Source: Lotus japonicus
Lineage: Eukaryota > Streptophyta > Magnoliopsida > Fabales > Fabaceae
Assembly: GCF_012489685.1 (NCBI RefSeq)
Contig: NC_080042.1
Location: forward strand, 59,501,069 to 59,565,068
Direction of reading: 5' to 3'
DNA: 64,000 nucleotides
The position numbers and the translations under genes were made by a program. Shown here piece by piece: positions 1-10,989 of the stretch (its first letter is position 1; every line of letters starts with the position of its first letter). The notes under the pieces were generated by a model. That model ran no database searches. It was not told where the DNA came from and saw only the letters and a list, made by a program, of their open reading frames with translations.

Positions 1-141
1 CCCTGTCTTTGTCTCGCCGTCTGAAATTAGTCCCTCCCCGGAAAATTTACAAATCTGGGTCCTCTCGTTTGCAATAAGTCTGGAGCAGGTCCTCGCCGGA
101 GCCAGGAGCTCCGACGACTAGTGATTTGGCTAGCTGACTGG
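1..141 (+). repeat. Left terminal inverted repeat
   Basis: It pairs with 1317-1457. The window starts inside or exactly at the terminus, so its true outer end is unknown. Confidence 0.8.
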
Positions 142-1316
142 TTAATGTTGCTTATGTGGATTTTTTTTAAATAAAAAATAAAAAACAGGTCAGAAATTTT
201 TATTAAAAAAAAAACAATTATTTTAAAAAAATTTATTTTAATCTAAATTCAATTAAAAAAATCTAAATTCATCTTCATCAACATGAATCTTCTTTAACGT
301 CATGTTTTTCATCTAATTTTTTTTACATTGATCTCATCTTCATATTCTTAATCATCTTCTTCAAAAAATTATAACCCCAACAATAAACAATAAAATCCCA
401 AAAACACCCAATCTAATTTCCCAGGTCTTCATCATCATAACCAAGAGTCCATAAATAATCAAAATGCAGAAAACAAAACTTCATCCCCACCATAATCGCC
501 CCAAACAAGTACAGAACAAGAAAAAGAAACCCAGGAGAACCCAGAAGTGGTGGTGGTGGCCAAGAAACCTAGAGATGGTGGTGGTTCTGTTCCTCTTCCT
601 CACTGTGCCATAAATCTTCTTTCTTTTCCTCTTATTTTCCCCACTGCTTGCAGCGCTTGGTAGTTGCAACACAGACAAAAATGGAGGTGGCAGAACATAA
701 GTGGTAGTTGCAACACAGACAAGAAGAAACACAACAAAACAACAACATCATCTTCTCCTTCTCCTTCTCCCAATCGAACCCCCCATCTCCAACCAAAGCC
801 CCCAAATACCACCAATATGGAACCCTAACCTGCAAACCCAATCTTTGTTGTGAATCAGCGCAAATCGAGATCCCCACGGTGTGAGGAGGAAGAAATCGAC
901 AGGAGAGGAAGAAATCAAGATGACACGAAGAGATTGAGGTTCACCGTCATCTTCGTCCGTCGCCGCACCCAACCTCTCCTTCTCATTTTCTTCCTTCGTC
1001 CTCTGTGGCCTTCAGATTCGGATCTGGATCGTCGTTCCAGTGGTGGTGGCTGTTGGGGTTGGTGGTGGTGAAGAAGAAGAGATGATGGTGAAGAAGAAGA
1101 GAGGATGGAGAAGAAAGGGGGTGAACACAATCTATCAAGTTGCAGAATATATGGTTTTTTATTTTTAACCTAATTTGATTGGAAAATTGGGTTAATTGGA
1201 ATAAATTTGGGGAATAGATTTTGTTAATTAATTTAGGATTACTTTCATTAATTTGATCCAATATTCTGAAGTGTTATTTTTATTTTTATTTTTCTTGCCA
1301 TGTCAGATAAGTAGTC

Positions 1317-1457
1317 CCAGTCAGCTAGCCAAATCACTAGTCGCCGGAGCTCATGGCTCCGGCGAGGACCTGCTCCGGACTTATTACAAACGAGAGGACC
1401 CATATTTGTAAATTTTCCGGGGAGGGACTAATTTCAGACGGCGAGACAAAGACAGGG
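1317..1457 (-). repeat. Right terminal inverted repeat
   Basis: Reverse complement of 1-141 with a few substitutions. The inner end is at ccagtcagctagccaaatca and the outer end is ...gagacaaagacaggg. Confidence 0.8.
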
Positions 1458-1680
1458 GCCAAGTAGATGATTAACCCAAAAAAAAAAATCAAAGTGGTTT
1501 AAAAAAAAAAATCAAAGTTGACAATTCCAAAGGATTGCGATTTCCTTATATTAGTGGGTACAATTAGCTTTTTAATGCTATGGTGATAATTGGTAAATTC
1601 AAGCAACATGTGCGGTTACACCAGTAACAGATGAGTAGATAATTACTTCAGTAATAATCAATCGAATTTTTTTTAATATG

Positions 1681-1694
1681 CTAAAACCTGATTG
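1681..1694. repeat. Target-site duplication of the L1 LINE, 3' side
   Basis: ctaaaacctgattg lies just outside the poly(T) (complement of the A-tail) at 1695-1708. It matches 13 of 14 bases at 15300-15313. A long TSD next to an A-tail is the signature of target-primed reverse transcription. Confidence 0.8.
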
Positions 1695-1730
1695 TTTTTT
1701 TTTTTTTTAACTCAAATAGTATGATATAAA

Positions 1731-2412
1731 TTAAGCGGGCAAAGATGCCAAACAATCAGAGTCAACAAAACGGATAGCGCCAGGCGGAACCTCCTCCACC
1801 CAGACAGATTCGCCATAGGTGGAAGCGTTCCTAGCTAAATAATCCGCCACGGAATTACCTGAGCGTCTAGTAAAAGTAAAAATAGCAGAATCAAAATACA
1901 AACTAAGCCTACGACAATCACTAATGATAGTAGCCAAATAGTTCCTCCCAGCTACTCCTGCCCTCCAAGCCTTGAATAGTTGTAGACAATCAACCTCAAA
2001 AATCACTTGTCGGAACCCCAAGTCAATAGCTAGTGACATAGCCCAACGAAGACATGAAGCTTCAGCAAGAAGAGACGATAAAACAGAGCAAGAAGATGAT
2101 GTTGCAGAAGCCATGACCTCCCCACTCGAGTTCCGCGCCACCATGCCTAGACCCACGTCCGTTGGAGCTCGAAAAGATGCATCACAATTAATCTTGATCT
2201 GGTCCAATGCTGGTCTCTTCCAAACAGCAGCCACCTGACGCGACTGGGGATGAGAAACCACTCCAATCGCAGCACTAGCGAGAGCCCCAACCTTCTGAGT
2301 AAGCTGATTGATGCTCACATATTGCTGATTAAAAACACTCCGGTTCCTAGCCTCCCATAGCTGGTATAGCACACACTGGACCATGGCCACCACTTCTTCA
2401 TCATCAATCTGC
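1731..2412 (-). pseudogene. LINE ORF2, C-terminal RNase H-like domain
   Basis: This is the last piece of ORF2, separated from the zf-RVT piece by the solo LTR. The protein has the plant L1 RNase H-like pattern (RVT_3): KINCDASF at the first strand, GLGMVARNSSGEV, EASCLRWAMSLA for the helix, FEVDCLQLF and the terminal NSVADYLARNAS. It ends at a stop near 1731, 36 bases before the A-tail. The piece stays open up to the TSD base at 2413, and its frame joins that of the zf-RVT piece once the LTR and one agaat copy are discounted. A standalone host RNase H gene was considered, but the A-tail and upstream ORF2 parts rule it out. Confidence 0.88.
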
Positions 2413-2417
2413 AGAAT

Positions 2418-3989
2418 TGATAAGTGCTCATTTTACGTATATTTGAATATCATTTTAAGCACTAATTTGACTTGTATGCTTGCACTTTTTATCATTTTAT
2501 CCCCAAAGTAATTGATTTAGTAAGTACTTAGTTTTAACTTAGAAATAATATAAATATTATATGTTTCATGAGCTTAACTTGGACTTTTGATGCAGGGAAG
2601 ATATTCATGAAGAATCCAAGTTTAAAGTGAAAAATTGATTATTTAGAGTTGCAGAGCGTTGAGCACCCAAAAAGGGGCGCTGAGCGCCCAAGTAGCTGAA
2701 GGAAGCAGGGCGCTCGGCGGCCTCTGATGAGCGCCCAGCACCCTGTGGCCGCCTCAAACACATATAAGAGGCCATAAATCAGATTTTTGAAGTATCTCTC
2801 CCATTCTCTTCGATTTTCTCCCAATTTTGGCACCATAACAGAGCAAGGGAGCTGGGCTTCATGGAGGAGGGGTCCTTGGGCTAGGATTGGATGGATTGGA
2901 GCTTCAAGATGGTGATGGCAGCCATGGGAGGACGGTGACAACCTCTCGGAAGCCATGGAAAGCTTGGGAAAGCTTCCATGGTCGTGGTTACGTCGTCTCC
3001 TCTTGGGTTTCAGTTCTTTCTTCCCTTTCCCTTGTAGTTTTTGTTTTCTATTTGTGTATTTAGATTGTATAACTTGACTCTTTGATTGTTCTAAGTTTGT
3101 TCATTGATGTAAGTGAAAATCTTTCATGTATGGTGTTTCTCTTTGTACTTCATGCTTCTAACCAATCAATTGATAATCAAAAGAGCTTCACTAATTCATA
3201 AATAGATCGAGAGGTTGATATGAATTAGTGCATGCTTAGTTCAGTGAAGGTAGACCGCCTATGTCTTAGGTCACAATTTGTGTGTTAAAGTTTTACTTTC
3301 TTCGCTTCAAGTATTGATTGTTTGTGTTAGATTTCTATGGACTAGCATGAGATCGGGAGATAATTGTGGGTCCGGTTTAAGAGAGAAACCACTCAGTGAA
3401 TTAGTTGTCCTAAAATGAGAATATCTTGGGTAGGAGCAATAGTGGATTTCCACGTGACAGGTGGGGTTCTGAGTTCTAACAGGAGTTTCCGGAGTGACAA
3501 CGGAGATTTGTAAACCTAGGGTACATTGGCTTAGGATGAATTGGTCATTGGGAATGTCTTTGAGAGATAACTCGAGCTATATTATTCCTTTTGGATTTTC
3601 TAGATGGTAAGGGATTACGTCTAGGAATTTCAACTGATAGATTCACCTAGGCTAGGGATAGTTGGGTGGATAGCTCTCGGCATCATAAATGAAATGAACC
3701 ATTACAAAAGTGTTTGAGTTGAAAGCAATTAAATGATTAGGTGACTGCATTCTAAATATGTTTTCTTCTTCGTTACCTCTGTAAACTTTCTTTTACTGTT
3801 TTCTTTTATATTGAAAATCACAAAAACAATTAATCAAACATCTTTTTATCCTCTCAGATCAATATTTAGCTTGTGGAACTGATATTCACATAATCCCTGA
3901 GGACGATAAACCTGTATCTGCTTTACTATGATTGAATCATAAAGGTTTAGCCAAAAGCAGTACAAACAACGAGGAAAAAACCTTTATCA
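2418..3989. mobile_element. Solo LTR of a retrotransposon, TSD agaat
   Basis: The 1572-bp block starts tgataagtgctca and ends cctttatca, giving the TG...CA ends of an LTR. It is bordered by the identical pentamer agaat (2413-2417 and 3990-3994). It has no coding capacity, PBS or second LTR, as expected when LTR-LTR recombination has removed an element. The lineage is uncertain; a long LTR with no ORF suggests Ty3/gypsy. Short GCGC-rich repeats (about 2650-2760) lie inside. It interrupts LINE ORF2 between the zf-RVT and RNase H parts. Confidence 0.85.
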
Positions 3990-3994
3990 AGAAT

Positions 3995-4555
3995 GTCTCC
4001 CCAAAACTGATGGAACGTCGGGTACCTCTCCACCCGCAAAGCTAGCGGAGACCCATACCAGACAGCTACAGCAATCGGGCAGCGGAGGAAAATATGCTCC
4101 ACCGTTTCCATGTCCTGGCCGCAGAACCCGCAAGATGGATCAACATCCATGTGTCTCTGAAAAAGCTTGTCCCGCACTGGAAGAAAGCCACGAATAGCTC
4201 GCCACGCTGTCTCTTTGTACCTGGGAATAGCTGGGCTGGCCCAGAACTTCCTCCATAGGCTCGGGCACAAAGAAGAAGAAGTGGAAGAAGAAGGCTCCTT
4301 CTCAACAAGCAGCTCTCGAATCATTGAATAACCTGCTTTTGAAGTGTAATGCCCATCAGCAGTGCTTGGCCAAAAGAGATTATCCTGACCTCCTCCCATA
4401 CTCAACGGAATAGCTAGGATATCACTAGTTGTAGTAGGATGAAAAACACCCTCAACTAGATCTCTATTCCAACGACCCTGTCCAGAAACAAGCAAGTCAA
4501 AGACTTTAGATATCCTTGCCTCATGTGCTAGATCCTCTCTATAAATCAGAGGTGA
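3995..4555 (-). pseudogene. LINE ORF2, zf-RVT (reverse-transcriptase zinc-binding) segment
   Basis: The piece encodes the zinc-binding domain found between RT and RNase H in plant L1 ORF2. Visible motifs are WRAIRGFLPVRDKL, CGFCGQDMETVEHIFLRC and the preceding YTSKAGYSMIRELL. It begins at the compound-insertion TSD (4551-4555) and ends at the solo-LTR TSD (3990-3994). The apparent ORF runs a few codons further into the LTR before stopping, so those last residues are not LINE sequence. Its frame continues the DVWKDRWVTQGSP segment at 10990-11130 when the compound insertion and one ggtga copy are left out. Confidence 0.88.
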
Positions 4556-4901
4556 TGTAACATCCCGATCTGACGACTGGCCTCACGGTAACAACACGAG
4601 TCTTTTCAGCGCGCTTTGTCCTCACTTGCGCACTTCCCGGGAAAACTTCCCAGGAGGTCACCCATCATAATATTGCTCCAAGGCTAGCACACTTAACCAT
4701 GAAGTTCTTATGAGTTGGGCTCCCGAAAAGAAGTTGCAACTTGTTGTTATGGGTAGTGCAATCAAATCATATATGCCCTCCTCAACTGTATAGTCCATCC
4801 CTACACAGTCTCAGAATACCTCTTGTTCGGGTGTGGTGCGTCCCTCCACATAGAAGGCGATCAATCCTCGCCCTCGTCAGCTCAAGGCGTCACATGTTTC
4901 A
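4556..4901 (-). mobile_element. Cassandra-like TRIM LTR with 5S rRNA-derived core
   Basis: The 346-bp block has TG...CA ends on the minus strand (tgaaacatgtgacgcc ... gatgttaca). On that strand it contains a stretch closely resembling the 3' half of plant 5S rRNA, including GGGTGACCTCCTGGGAAGT (complement at 4645-4663), preceded by a box-A-like ggttaagtgtgct. Cassandra TRIM elements are known to carry such 5S modules in their LTRs, complete with pol III control motifs. No internal domain or second LTR is seen, so this is a solo or partial copy. It abuts the chromovirus LTR with one base (4902) between them, and its left edge is the ggtga TSD that recurs only beyond the chromovirus. Confidence 0.75.
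4645..4745 (-). promoter_or_regulatory. 5S rRNA-like internal promoter region in the Cassandra-like LTR
   Basis: Read on the minus strand it has a box-A-like ggttaagtgtgct, then gatggg (intermediate element) and ggtgacctcctgggaagt (box C), in the order and rough spacing of a 5S gene's pol III promoter. The 5' part of 5S has diverged. Transcription is inference. Confidence 0.55.
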
Positions 4902-4902
4902 A

Positions 4903-5577
4903 TGTAACGCCCCCCTCATCTAGGTAGTTAGGATATTTTTCTGATTTTCTCTTCAATTAAACCCTCAAATCAAGGAAAATTGGTTTAAATTTCAAAATAA
5001 AGCCCTAAACCCTAGCAACTAGAGTTTTCGGCCACTCTCTCTCTCCTTAACCAATTTTCAAAAATTAAAAACCTTCCATATTAGTTTAAATAAAATCTGA
5101 ATTTATTTTTTTTTTTTAAAATAAAGATGACCCAAAGCATTTATTTCATTATAAAATATCTCCAATATCTTTGCCCTTTTAAACCAAATTTTCGGCCAAC
5201 ATAAAAAAAAGGTATATCTCCAATTTTCAAATCCTATCTTCTCAAAATAAATTAATTCAAAATAAAAATCTGATTTAAATAAATTCCCATAACACTTTAT
5301 ATTTATTTAATAAATAAATAAAACTCCTCCTCCAATATAATAGATATGAGTCTCGAAAATTCCCTTTTTGCATATTTTATGCACTACCCAAAATTATGCA
5401 TGTGCATGCATGCATATCGACTACTCGCGCTTTACGTAATAATTAATTACGTAATAAATTACTATACAAGCGTTATAGTAACAATTAATCAGTATTTTCT
5501 CCTTACTGAAAATAAAAATCGTACTTTATATTATTCTTCAATAATACAAAACATAAATAAAATCCCCGGGTCTTACA
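4903..5577 (-). repeat. Chromovirus 3' LTR
   Basis: Starts tgtaacgcccccctcatc and ends gggtcttaca on the plus strand. It differs from the other LTR at about three sites (g/a, c/t and a one-base indel), so the insertion is young. Confidence 0.92.
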
Positions 5578-5613
5578 ATACTCCCCCCCTTAAAATAGTT
5601 TCGACCTCGAAAC

Positions 5614-7923
5614 TTAAGGGTCTACAAACAACTCGGGATGTGATTTCCGCATTTTATCCTCTAATTCCCAAGTCGCATCGCCCGTAGCTTGATTCCATAC
5701 AACCTTCACTAAGGATACTTCCTTGTTCCTCAAGCGTTTGGTGCTTTTGTCGACGATCTTGATGGGCGGCATTTCCATCGTTAGATCATCCTTCAGCTGA
5801 ATATCATCAGGTTCAATCACATGAGAATTATCAGCCATATACCTCCGAAGTTGCGACACATGCAGCACATCATGTATGTTGGATAGGAACGGCGGTAGGG
5901 CAATCCTATACGCCACGGGTCCAACACGCTCCGTAATCTGGTACGGTCCGATAAACTTTGGAGTAAGCTTCTTTGACTTGATCGCCCTTCCGACACCTGT
6001 CATCGGGGTAACCCGCAAGAAGACATGATCTCCAGCTTGAAACTCCAACTCCTTCCTGCGATTGTCAGCATAACTTTTCTGACGACTCTGCGAAACCCTC
6101 ATCTTCTCTTGGATTCGCTTCACCTCTTCTGTGGTTTTCTGAACTAATTCAGGTCCAACAATCAAGTTCTCCCCATCTTGATGCCAGCACAAGGGTGTAC
6201 GGCACCTCCGACCATACAACGCTTCATAAGGGGCCATCCCTATGCTTGCATGAAAGCTGTTGTTGTAAGTGAACTCGATCAATGGCAACATCTCATCCCA
6301 GCTGCCTTTGTGATCCAGCACACAAGATCTTAGCAAATCCTCCAAGGATTGGATGGTCCTCTCGGTTTGCCCATCCGTCTGTGGATGATAAGCGGAACTC
6401 AATTTCAACCTGGTTCCTAAAGCCCGCTGCAAAGCTTCCCAGAAACGCGAGGTAAACCTCGGGTCTTTGTCCGACACAATGCTAGATGGCACACCGTGCA
6501 AGCGTACAATCTCAGCAATGTATATCTCCGCCAACCTCTCTACCTTGTAGTTCAGATTGATTGGCACGAAGTGAGCAGTCTTCGTCAATCGATCAACTAC
6601 AACCCAAATTGCATCGAACTTCCTTCGTGTAAGCGGCAACGCCGTCACGAAGTCCATGGAAATGCTATCCCATTTCCACTCCGGGACATCCAATGACTGC
6701 AGCTTTCCTGCTGGTTTCTGATGTTCCACCTTCGCCTTCTGACACGTCAAACATGTCGACACATACTCAGCTACTTGTTTCTTCATCCCAGGCCACCAGA
6801 AATGAAGTTTCAAGTCCTGATACATCTTATTCATCCCCGGATGAATACTCAATCTGCTTTTGTGACCTTCATCCAAGATCAGCTTCCTCATTACTGCATC
6901 ATTGGGTACACAAACTCGTCCCTTACAACGCAGAATATTGTCGTTCCCAATAGCGAACTCAGACGCTTTTCCTTGTGCCACAAGCTTGCGCCATTCAATC
7001 AACCCTTCATCGGTCTCTTGTTTCGACTTTATCTCATCCAAGAGTCCACTAGACACCGTCACCATTCCAAAGCTCAGCTTCCCCGGTGCGAGTTCAACAT
7101 TCAAACTCAGATCACGGAAAGCCTCCAACAATTCTAACTCCTTGACCATCAACGAGGATACATGTATAGCCTTTCGACTCAGAGCATCAGCTACAACATT
7201 GGTCTTCCCCGGATGATACTGTAATGAGAACTCATAGTCTTGCAGAAACTCCATCCACCGTCTCTGCCTCATGTTCAGATCCTTCTGATCAAACAAGTAC
7301 TTCAAACTCTTGTGATCACTATAGATCGTGAACGTACTGCCATACAAGTAATGTCTCCAGATCTTGAGAGCATACACTATAGCAGCCAACTCCAAATCAT
7401 GCGTAGGGTAATTCTTCTCATGGACTTTCAACTGTCGCGAAGCATAAGCAATCACCCTCTTCTCTTGCATCATCACACAACCCAAACCATTATGCGACAC
7501 ATCACAGTACACGTCGTATGGTTCTCCCTCCTTTGGCAAAGCTAGTACAGGTGCGGTGGTCAACCGCTTCTTCATTTCTTGGAAGCTAGCCTCACACTTC
7601 TCCGTCCACGCAAACGGTTGATCCTTCTTTGTCAAATGAGTCAACGGTGCAGTCAACTTGGCGTAATCCTTCACGAAACGCCGATAGTAGCCAGCAAGCC
7701 CAACAAAACTCCTGATATCACTTGCTGTCTTCGGTTGTTCCCATGCCAAAACTGATTCAATTTTGCTGGGGTCCACTGCCACACCTTTGCTAGATATGAC
7801 ATGACCAAGGAACTTCACTTCCTCCGTCCAGAACTCACACTTTCCTCCATTAGCATAGAGTTCCTTCTTCCGCAACACCTCTAGCACTTGACGTAAATGC
7901 TCCTCATGTTCCTCCTTACTCTT
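5614..7923 (-). pseudogene. Chromovirus pol, 3' part: RT end, RNase H, integrase, chromodomain-like tail
   Basis: An open frame of about 757 codons runs from the end of RT to the end of pol. It contains RT thumb motifs ([10 protein letters not shown]), the RNase H region ([35 protein letters not shown]) and the HHCC zinc finger of integrase ([12 protein letters not shown]..., CLTCQKAK). The DDE core follows ([43 protein letters not shown]), and the C-terminal PLVKV-like segment with ATWELEDKM resembles a partial chromodomain. It is separated from the upstream RT by a single in-frame TAG whose leftmost base is 7924. Apart from that stop the frame is uninterrupted, in keeping with the youth of the insertion. 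Confidence 0.92.
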
Positions 7924-8155
7924 CTAGTAAATTAGAATATCGTCTATGAACACCACCACGAACTTGTCCAAGAATGGCCTGAACACACGGTTTATGTAGT
8001 CCATAAAAACTGCGGGTGCATTAGTAACTCCAAATGGCATCACGAGATATTCATAATGTCCATATCGAGTTCTGAATGCCGTCTTCTGAATGTCAGCCTC
8101 CTTCACCCGAATCTGGTGATACCCTGATTTCAGATCAATCTTCGAGAAAACAACT
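7924..8155 (-). pseudogene. Chromovirus RT catalytic segment between frameshift and nonsense codon
   Basis: This short open piece carries the core of [22 protein letters not shown] and [11 protein letters not shown], the FIDD form of the catalytic YxDD box. It is out of frame with the gag-protease segment to its right because one base is missing near 8155. It is closed on its left by TAG at 7924-7926, directly after DDILIY. It is in frame with the integrase part beyond the stop. Confidence 0.9.
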
Positions 8156-10033
8156 GCCCCGAAGTTGGTCCATCAAGTCGTCTATCCGAGGCATCGGATA
8201 ACGATTCTTCACTGTCACCTTGTTTAGTTGTCGGTAATCTACACACAACCTGGACCTCCCGTCCTTCTTCTTTACCAACAACACTGGCGCTCCCCAAGGA
8301 GACACACTCGGTCGAATAAATCCCTTTGAAGAGAGATCATCCAACTGTTTTGCCAATTCCATCAATTCCGCTGGTGCCATCCGATACGGCGCCATCGATA
8401 TCGGTCCCGTGCCGGGCATGATGTCAATGGAGAACTCCGTCTCCCTTACTGGTGGCAATCCGGGCACATCCTCCGGAAAAACATCCACATAGTCTTGCAC
8501 TATCGAGATGTTCCGTACATCACTATCGTTTCTTGCTTCCGCCACGATAGAGTTCACGAACGCCGGTGAACCCTTCTTCAAATGGTACGAATTCAAATAA
8601 TCCGTAACGCCTGAATCCGGAAATACCACGGCCTTGTTAGCACAATCCAAAAGAACATGATATTGCGCCAACCAGTCCATCCCCAGAATCACATCGAGCT
8701 CTTTAAGCCCTAAACATATAAGGTTTGCAAGGAACTTCCGATCCTCGTAAACCAACGGACATTTCAAGCATGCCGTGCGAGTAACTAAGCGATCGGCAGC
8801 AGGGGTTGTCACCACCATATCGAAAAGTAACTCTGAGGTTAGCAACCCTATTTTCTTCGCACACTCATCAGATATAAACGAGTGCGTAGCACCCGAATCA
8901 AACAAAACCATCAAGGAGATACCAGCAATAGTACACGTACCCTGAATAAGATCTTCAACACCCTCAGCTTGCTTGCCAGTAACAGCAAAGACACGTCCCT
9001 TAGCAACTGGACGTCTCCCCCTTGCCGTATTCAACACAGGTTCAGCTTTTGGCGCATCAGGACAGTTTGTTGAGATGTGCCCCGTCTTCTGGCACTTCCA
9101 GCAAGTAATCTCTTTCCCACATTCATTGGCATAGTGCCCTTTCTCATTACACTTGAAACAAGTAACATCTTCTCTCGGAGTTTTTGCTCCGACTTTGGTA
9201 GACGATGTCCTACCAGTTGCATTCTGATAAGGCTTCTTCTGACCAGCCCTACCCTTTTCAGTCTTCCCAGCTTGTTTCTGACCAGACCTGATTGGCCCTC
9301 CACTTTCCTGTCGGTTCCCTCGACGATTCTTCATGACCTCAACCTCGCGAGACTTCTCAACCAGTTGTTGAAAGACTCTGACTCCCAAAGGTCTGACGGA
9401 CTCCTCAATTTCATCCCTCAAACCAATCATGAAACGGTTGCAGAGATACCCTTCATCAACTTGTTCTCGGAAGAAGCGAAAGTACTTCGACAGACTCTCC
9501 ATCTTGGCTGCATATTCCCCAACAGTCATGCTTCCTTGTTTCAGTCTGAGGAAACGGTTCTCCATATCATCTCTTGCAGTCTCTGGAAAGTACTTGTTCA
9601 GAAAAGCTGTTTTGAATGAATCCCAGGTAATAGCCACCTGGTTAGTCGTCATCAACAGCCTGGTGCTCCTCCACCAGTACTCTGCATCCCCTTTCAGCAT
9701 GAAGGTAGCGAGATTCACCTTCTCTCCATCAGTTGTGTGCAAAGCTTCAAAAATCTTTTCCAGCTCTTGGATCCAAAGATCCGCTTTCTCGGGTTCAACT
9801 TCCCCTTCAAACTTTGGCGGGTTCTGCCGATTGAAATCAGTTCTCATCCTGACCTGATCCTGGTTCAGCTCCCGTTCCAACCTCTGCGCCCTTCTGGCAT
9901 GTTCTTCAGCCTCTCTCTGAGCTTGGGCAGCGGCCATCGTAACACTAGCATTGGCCTGCTGAGCCACCACTTGGGCCAATTGAGCCATGGCCTGAGCGAG
10001 CTGAGCGTTAGTTGGGTCCTGTCTAGGAGGCAT
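8135..10033 (-). CDS. Chromovirus gag-protease and N-terminal RT
   Basis: The start chosen is the ATG at 10033 ([14 protein letters not shown]), since a longer reading to 10069 adds residues that look like leader. The product has a glutamine/alanine-rich N-terminus, the retrotransposon gag domain ([13 protein letters not shown]..., [20 protein letters not shown]), and two CCHC zinc knuckles ([14 protein letters not shown] and [14 protein letters not shown]). Next come a retropepsin with [12 protein letters not shown] and the start of RT ([20 protein letters not shown]). The frame is lost near 8155, so its last few residues are not native. Gag and protease themselves look intact. Confidence 0.9.
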   Translation of the reverse strand: MPPRQDPTNAQLAQAMAQLAQVVAQQANASVTMAAAQAQREAEEHARRAQRLERELNQDQVRMRTDFNRQNPPKFEGEVEPEKADLWIQELEKIFEALHTTDGEKVNLATFMLKGDAEYWWRSTRLLMTTNQVAITWDSFKTAFLNKYFPETARDDMENRFLRLKQGSMTVGEYAAKMESLSKYFRFFREQVDEGYLCNRFMIGLRDEIEESVRPLGVRVFQQLVEKSREVEVMKNRRGNRQESGGPIRSGQKQAGKTEKGRAGQKKPYQNATGRTSSTKVGAKTPREDVTCFKCNEKGHYANECGKEITCWKCQKTGHISTNCPDAPKAEPVLNTARGRRPVAKGRVFAVTGKQAEGVEDLIQGTCTIAGISLMVLFDSGATHSFISDECAKKIGLLTSELLFDMVVTTPAADRLVTRTACLKCPLVYEDRKFLANLICLGLKELDVILGMDWLAQYHVLLDCANKAVVFPDSGVTDYLNSYHLKKGSPAFVNSIVAEARNDSDVRNISIVQDYVDVFPEDVPGLPPVRETEFSIDIMPGTGPISMAPYRMAPAELMELAKQLDDLSSKGFIRPSVSPWGAPVLLVKKKDGRSRLCVDYRQLNKVTVKNRYPMPRIDDLMDQLRGSCFLED

Positions 10034-10293
10034 GATGTCAAACCTGCTTGTTGATAAAACCACAACCAAACGTCAGTTCCTCAGTCAGAGAGATCATCTA
10101 ACAGTAAAAACTTTCAACCAAAGCATCATGGCATTGATACTCCACTCCAAATAAGATCACACTTCAAACATCTTAGCAAACAAGTCTACCCAATCTCACC
10201 GCGAAGTTTTGAAAACACATTTATCAAACAAAACACCACGAGTTCGGAAACTCGTAAGCCCAAAACCCTTAGTGCTCTGGTTTCTCAACCGGA

Positions 10294-10305
10294 GCTCTGA
10301 TACCA
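10294..10305 (-). other. Primer-binding site of the chromovirus
   Basis: On the minus strand it reads tggtatcagagc, the usual plant LTR-element PBS for initiator-Met tRNA, three bases inside the 5' LTR. Confidence 0.88.
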
Positions 10306-10308
10306 CAA

Positions 10309-10984
10309 TGTAACGCCCCCCTCATCTAGGTAGTTAGGATATTTTTCTGATTTTCTCTTCAATTAAACCCTCAAATCAAGGAAAATTGGTTTAAATTTCA
10401 AAATAAAGCCCTAAACCCTAGCAACTAGAGTTTTCGGCCACTCTCTCTCTCCTTAACCAATTTTCAAAAATTAAAAACCTTCCATATTAGTTTAAATAAA
10501 ATCTGAATTTATTTTTTTTTTTTAAAATAAAGATGACCCAAAACATTTATTTCATTATAAAATATCTCCAATATCTTTGCCCTTTTAAACCAAATTTTCG
10601 GCCAACATAAAAAAAAGGTATATCTCCAATTTTCAAATCCTATCTTCTCAAAATAAATTAATTCAAAATAAAAATCTGATTTAAATAAATTCCCATAACA
10701 CTTTATATTTATTTAATAAATAAATAAAACTCCTCCTCTAATATAATAGATATGAGTCTCGAAAATTCCCTTTTTGCATATTTTATGCACTACCCAAAAT
10801 TATGCATGTGCATGCATGCATATCGACTACTCGCGCTTTACGTAATAATTAATTACGTAATAAATTACTATACAAGCGTTATAGTAACAATTAATCAGTA
10901 TTTTCTCCTTACTGAAAATAAAACATCGTACTTTATATTATTCTTCAATAATACAAAACATAAATAAAATCCCCGGGTCTTACA
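10309..10984 (-). repeat. Chromovirus 5' LTR
   Basis: 676 bp with the same TG...CA termini as 4903-5577. It is immediately followed by ggtga (10985-10989), which matches 4551-4555, the left edge of the Cassandra-like LTR. Confidence 0.92.
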
Positions 10985-10989
10985 GGTGA

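Larger units (their letters stand above)
1..1457. mobile_element. Non-autonomous inverted-repeat DNA transposon (left edge cut by window)
   Basis: Bases 1-141 and 1317-1457 are inverted copies of each other with only a few mismatches; both outer ends read ccctgtctttgtctcgccg. The interior is AT-rich on the left and GGTGG/GAAGAA-rich around 540-1120, with only short low-complexity ORFs and no transposase. Long inverted arms around a non-coding core fit a Mutator-like non-autonomous element or a foldback element. The arm may extend past base 1, since right-flank sequence such as gccaagtagatgattaaccc could belong to the element, so the TSD cannot be checked. The superfamily assignment is inference. 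Confidence 0.7.
4903..10984 (-). mobile_element. Chromovirus (Ty3/gypsy) LTR retrotransposon, recent insertion
   Basis: Two nearly identical LTRs (4903-5577 and 10309-10984; about three differences by eye) flank gag and pol on the minus strand. The PBS, tggtatcagagc (complement at 10294-10305), matches initiator-Met tRNA use and lies just inside the right-hand 5' LTR. A purine-rich tract (minus strand of 5581-5590, aggggggga-type) precedes the 3' LTR. Domain order is gag, CCHC x2, protease, RT, RNase H, integrase and a chromodomain-like tail, which places it among chromoviruses; Tekay/Del is the likeliest lineage. Pol has one frameshift (about 8155) and one nonsense codon (7924). The right flank is the ggtga TSD, but the left flank is the Cassandra-like LTR. 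Confidence 0.92.

Noticed and set aside
481..1261. Several frames of 70-90 codons on both strands
   Set aside because: They come from purine/pyrimidine-biased low-complexity DNA inside a transposon. No homology was recognised.
4645..4745. 5S rRNA gene
   Set aside because: Only the 3' half is well matched, the 5' half has diverged, and it lies inside an LTR-like block. It is a Cassandra-type module.
5614..10033. Large polyprotein as a host gene
   Set aside because: Flanked by LTRs with PBS; domain order is that of a chromovirus.
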